This document shows positions 12,000 to 14,066 of a stretch of 14,066 nt of DNA, piece after piece. Every line of letters starts with the position of its first letter. Within the stretch, counting starts at the first letter, position 1. The stretch is taken from the NCBI GenBank assembly GCA_964622075.1, contig CAZUMR010000020.1, positions 1 to 14,066 on the forward strand, read 5' to 3'. Both the position numbers and the translations under genes were made by a program. The notes below the pieces were generated by a model, which did no database searches, was not told the DNA's origin, and saw only the letters and a program-made list of their open reading frames with translations. Source of the DNA: WAPX01 sp964622075 (GTDB taxonomy: Archaea; Halobacteriota; Archaeoglobi; Archaeoglobales; Archaeoglobaceae).

Positions 12000-13463
12000 A
12001 TGAGCGATGGTAAAGTTATCGAAATTGAGCCGATGACAAGGCTCGAAGGACACGGTAAAGTTGCAATCTTCCTTGACGATAAGGGTAACGTTGCAGATGC
12101 TTTTTATCAGATAGTTGAGTTTAGAGGTTATGAGACCTTCCTCAGGGGAATGCCCATAGAGGAGGTGCCGAGAACAGTATCGACAGTCTGTGGTGTCTGT
12201 AGAGCTGTGCACTACACGGCATCTACAAAGGCAAGTGACGGTGTTTACGGCGTGGAGCCAACTGAAACTGCAAAGAAGATCAGGGAGCTTTTCCTATGTG
12301 CCCATCAGGTTGAAGACCACGCAGCAATCCTCTACGCCCTCGGGCTTCCTGATTTCGTGGTCGGGCCAGAGGCAGATCCTGCTGAGAGGAACATAGTCGG
12401 TGTTGTTAAGAAGGTTGGAGCTGAAACTGCAAAGAAGATTCTGAAGAAGAGGTTTGCTGCAGTAAAGGTACTTGAAATGCTCGGTGGTAAGCCAATTCAC
12501 CCGGTCGCAGGATTGCCGGGTGGATGGTCAAAGAGAGTAACGGAGGAAGAAAGAGCTGAAATTGAGAAACTTGGAAAGGAAATGGTGGAGCTTGGCAAGA
12601 TAACACTTCAGGTTTTTGAAGATGTAATTCTGAAGAACGAGAAGTACCTTGAGATGGTTACGGCTGATTACTACAGGGTTATCGTGAACTACATGGGTAC
12701 TGTTAAAGACGGCTGCATAAACTACTACGATGGTGTTCAGACTGTAATAAACACGAAGGGAGAGGTTATAGACCAGTTCACGGCTGATGAGTACCTTGAC
12801 CACGTTGCTGAAAGAGTCGTGCCGTGGAGCTATGTGAAGATGACTTACCTCAAAAAGCTTGGCTGGAAGGGCTTTGTAGAGGGAGAGGAGACATCTCTCT
12901 ACAGCGTTGGCCCTCTTGCAAGGTGTAACATAGCTCCGCCTTCAACTCCCCTTGCAAAGGAAGCTTACGATGTTATGTATGATACATTAAAGGAGAAGCC
13001 AACTCACTACATACTTGCCTACCACTGGGCAAGGGCAATAGAGCTCCTCAACGCTGCTGAGAGGATAGTTGAGCTTGCACAGGATCCTGAGATAACGAGC
13101 CCGGATGTAAGGGCTGAGCTTGGCGAGGTTAAGGGAGAGGGCATTGGAATCATAGAGGCTCCAAGAGGTACTCTTATACACCACTACAAGACAGACGAAA
13201 AGGGCATAGTCACCGAGGCCAACCTGATTGTTGCCACAACGCACAACCACGCTCCGATAAACCTTGCAATAAAGAAGGCTGCCAGACACTTCATAAAGAA
13301 CGGAGAGGTCGATGACAGGTTGCTGAACTACGTGGAGATTGCATACAGGCCTTACGACATCTGCCAGGCATGTGCGAGCCATGTCCTTCCGGGCAGAGAT
13401 CCACTTGAAGTGGTCGTTTACGACAGCGAAGGAGAAGTTGTAAAGGTACTGAGGAACTTCTGA
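12000..13463 (+). CDS. mvhA: Group 3c [NiFe] hydrogenase large (catalytic) subunit (MvhA/VhuA)
   Basis: The subunit that oxidises H2 at a Ni-Fe(CN)2CO centre. In 487 residues: RLEGHG (14-19) with Glu16, the N-terminal ligand pair C64-G-V-C67 followed by H71, the active-site Arg in EAPRG (R389), and the C-terminal pair C455xxC458xxH461 preceded by Asp453. All four Ni-Fe cysteines are present. Two common residues differ: the Arg of RxCGxC is Thr62, and the Pro of DPCxxC is Ile454. About 26 residues follow His461, consistent with the C-terminal peptide removed by a HycI/FrhD-type protease; that protease is not in the window. AGGAGGTG sits 7 nt before the ATG. It ends the mvhGA transcript. Confidence 0.94.
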   Translation: MSDGKVIEIEPMTRLEGHGKVAIFLDDKGNVADAFYQIVEFRGYETFLRGMPIEEVPRTVSTVCGVCRAVHYTASTKASDGVYGVEPTETAKKIRELFLCAHQVEDHAAILYALGLPDFVVGPEADPAERNIVGVVKKVGAETAKKILKKRFAAVKVLEMLGGKPIHPVAGLPGGWSKRVTEEERAEIEKLGKEMVELGKITLQVFEDVILKNEKYLEMVTADYYRVIVNYMGTVKDGCINYYDGVQTVINTKGEVIDQFTADEYLDHVAERVVPWSYVKMTYLKKLGWKGFVEGEETSLYSVGPLARCNIAPPSTPLAKEAYDVMYDTLKEKPTHYILAYHWARAIELLNAAERIVELAQDPEITSPDVRAELGEVKGEGIGIIEAPRGTLIHHYKTDEKGIVTEANLIVATTHNHAPINLAIKKAARHFIKNGEVDDRLLNYVEIAYRPYDICQACASHVLPGRDPLEVVVYDSEGEVVKVLRNF

Positions 13464-13490
13464 TTTTTTATTTGCTTTTTATTTACTTCT
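13464..13490 (+). terminator. T-rich terminator after mvhA
   Basis: ATTTTTTATTTGCTTTTTATTT directly follows the mvhA stop: repeated T tracts without a strong stem, as usual for archaeal termination. Confidence 0.5.
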
Positions 13491-13555
13491 CTATCTGTTT
13501 CTATATCTGCCGTCCTTCAGATCTTCTGCTCTCATTCACGTTTTATGCAGTCAAG

Positions 13556-13566
13556 TTAATATATAC
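13556..13566 (+). promoter_or_regulatory. Promoter of rbcL (leaderless)
   Basis: TTAATATATAC is a strong TATA element centred about 26 nt before the ATG at 13587. No ribosome site is present, so a leaderless message is likely. Confidence 0.65.
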
Positions 13567-13586
13567 GCGGGATCATAATTACACTC

Positions 13587-14066
13587 ATGGTGTATGGTGG
13601 CTATTCTTATCTGGACTTCGATTACGAACCCGGCAAGGACGATTTCGTTGTTCTGCTATATACTTCGGGGAAGTACGAGCTCGAAAAGCTCGCAGAGGCG
13701 ATTGCCTCTGAATCCTCTGTTGGAACGTGGACGGACATAAAGACGATGAACGACTACGTATTCGAGCACTACAGGGCGAGGGTATTCAGGATACTGAAGG
13801 TGAGGGAGAACGAGGGGTTCGTTTACATAGCCTACCCGCTCGAGCACTTCGACCTAAAGAACTTCTGCCAGTTTCAGGCTTCGGTTCTCGGAAACATATT
13901 CGGGATGAAGGAGCTCGAGAGCCTATACATCCTCGACATAAGCTTCCCGAAGAAGTACCAGAGGCTTTTCGAAGGCCCGGCCGTGGGGCTGGACGGGATA
14001 AGGAAGTACGTCGGTACTGAGAAGAGCGGAAGGCCTCACGTGGGCACGATAGTCAAGCCGAAGGTT
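13587..14066 (+). CDS. rbcL: RuBisCO large subunit, archaeal form III (N-terminal 160 residues; continues past window)
   Basis: Carboxylates ribulose 1,5-bisphosphate; archaeal form III enzymes usually serve nucleotide (AMP) salvage, and in some methanogens a reductive hexulose-phosphate cycle. The visible part covers the N-terminal domain and the first barrel strand: YLDFDYEPGKDDF, SESSVGTWT (41-49; Glu, Thr and Trp of the active-site edge), YIAYPLEHFD, LGNIFGMKEL, FEGPAVGLDGIRKY and GTIVKPK (153-159), whose Lys157 matches the catalytic Lys175 of plants. It resembles the Methanocaldococcus jannaschii enzyme more than A. fulgidus RbcL2, both from memory. The carbamylated Lys and loop 6 are outside the window, so activity cannot be judged. 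G+C is about 52% in sampled stretches, among the highest here. Confidence 0.93.
   Translation, partial: MVYGGYSYLDFDYEPGKDDFVVLLYTSGKYELEKLAEAIASESSVGTWTDIKTMNDYVFEHYRARVFRILKVRENEGFVYIAYPLEHFDLKNFCQFQASVLGNIFGMKELESLYILDISFPKKYQRLFEGPAVGLDGIRKYVGTEKSGRPHVGTIVKPKV

Noticed and set aside
13472..13711. Plus-strand frame of 79 codons spanning the mvhA-rbcL gap
   Set aside because: It begins in the T-rich terminator, runs through the rbcL TATA box and overlaps rbcL in another frame; the N-terminal hydrophobic stretch comes from T-rich DNA.
1..14066. CRISPR arrays, insertion sequences, attachment sites
   Set aside because: No regularly spaced repeats, transposase or integrase-like genes, or terminal inverted repeats were found.

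Overview
The window looks like the chromosome of an anaerobic, probably hyperthermophilic euryarchaeon of the Archaeoglobales (Archaeoglobus, Geoglobus or Ferroglobus type). The reasons are archaeal TATA/BRE promoters, several apparently leaderless starts alongside strong GGAGGTG ribosome sites, an archaeal-type serine hydroxymethyltransferase, a small TRAM protein, a soluble HdrABC/MvhAGD-type hydrogenase system and an archaeal form III RuBisCO. The placement is inferred from gene content and family resemblance, not from a database search.

Left region (1-3.96 kb, AT-richer). The 3' end of glyA (serine hydroxymethyltransferase) overlaps by 4 nt a small radical SAM gene on the + strand. These converge, with only 2 nt between stop codons, on a minus-strand pair, hydF then aspA. 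HydF is the GTPase scaffold of [FeFe]-hydrogenase H-cluster assembly. Aspartase releases ammonia and SHMT handles serine carbon, and both chemistries are connected to the azadithiolate bridge of the H-cluster. No HydA, HydE or HydG lies in the window. This neighbourhood is its most unusual feature.

Middle region (3.96-8.8 kb). A divergent promoter region precedes a small TRAM-domain gene. After a 399-nt gene-free stretch comes hdrA-hdrC-hdrB-mvhD, a tight operon for a flavin-based electron-bifurcating heterodisulfide-reductase-like complex and its [2Fe-2S] hydrogenase adaptor.

Right region (8.8-14.07 kb). An M42 metallo-aminopeptidase (+) and an AIM24/TIGR00266-family gene (-) converge. They separate mvhD from mvhG-mvhA, the small and large subunits of the partner group 3c [NiFe] hydrogenase. 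The window ends inside rbcL (form III RuBisCO, first 160 codons).

How the parts work together. MvhAG oxidises H2, MvhD passes electrons to HdrA, and HdrA would bifurcate them to ferredoxin and, through HdrC, to the disulfide-reducing HdrB. Two intergenic motifs occur near both halves of this split locus. One is a 19-bp palindromic element (18/19 identical) downstream of the TRAM gene and overlapping the mvhG promoter. The other is TTAGTGTTAATAAT, found upstream of hydF and hdrA and, diverged, upstream of mvhG. They suggest common control. No tRNA, rRNA, CRISPR array or insertion sequence was found.
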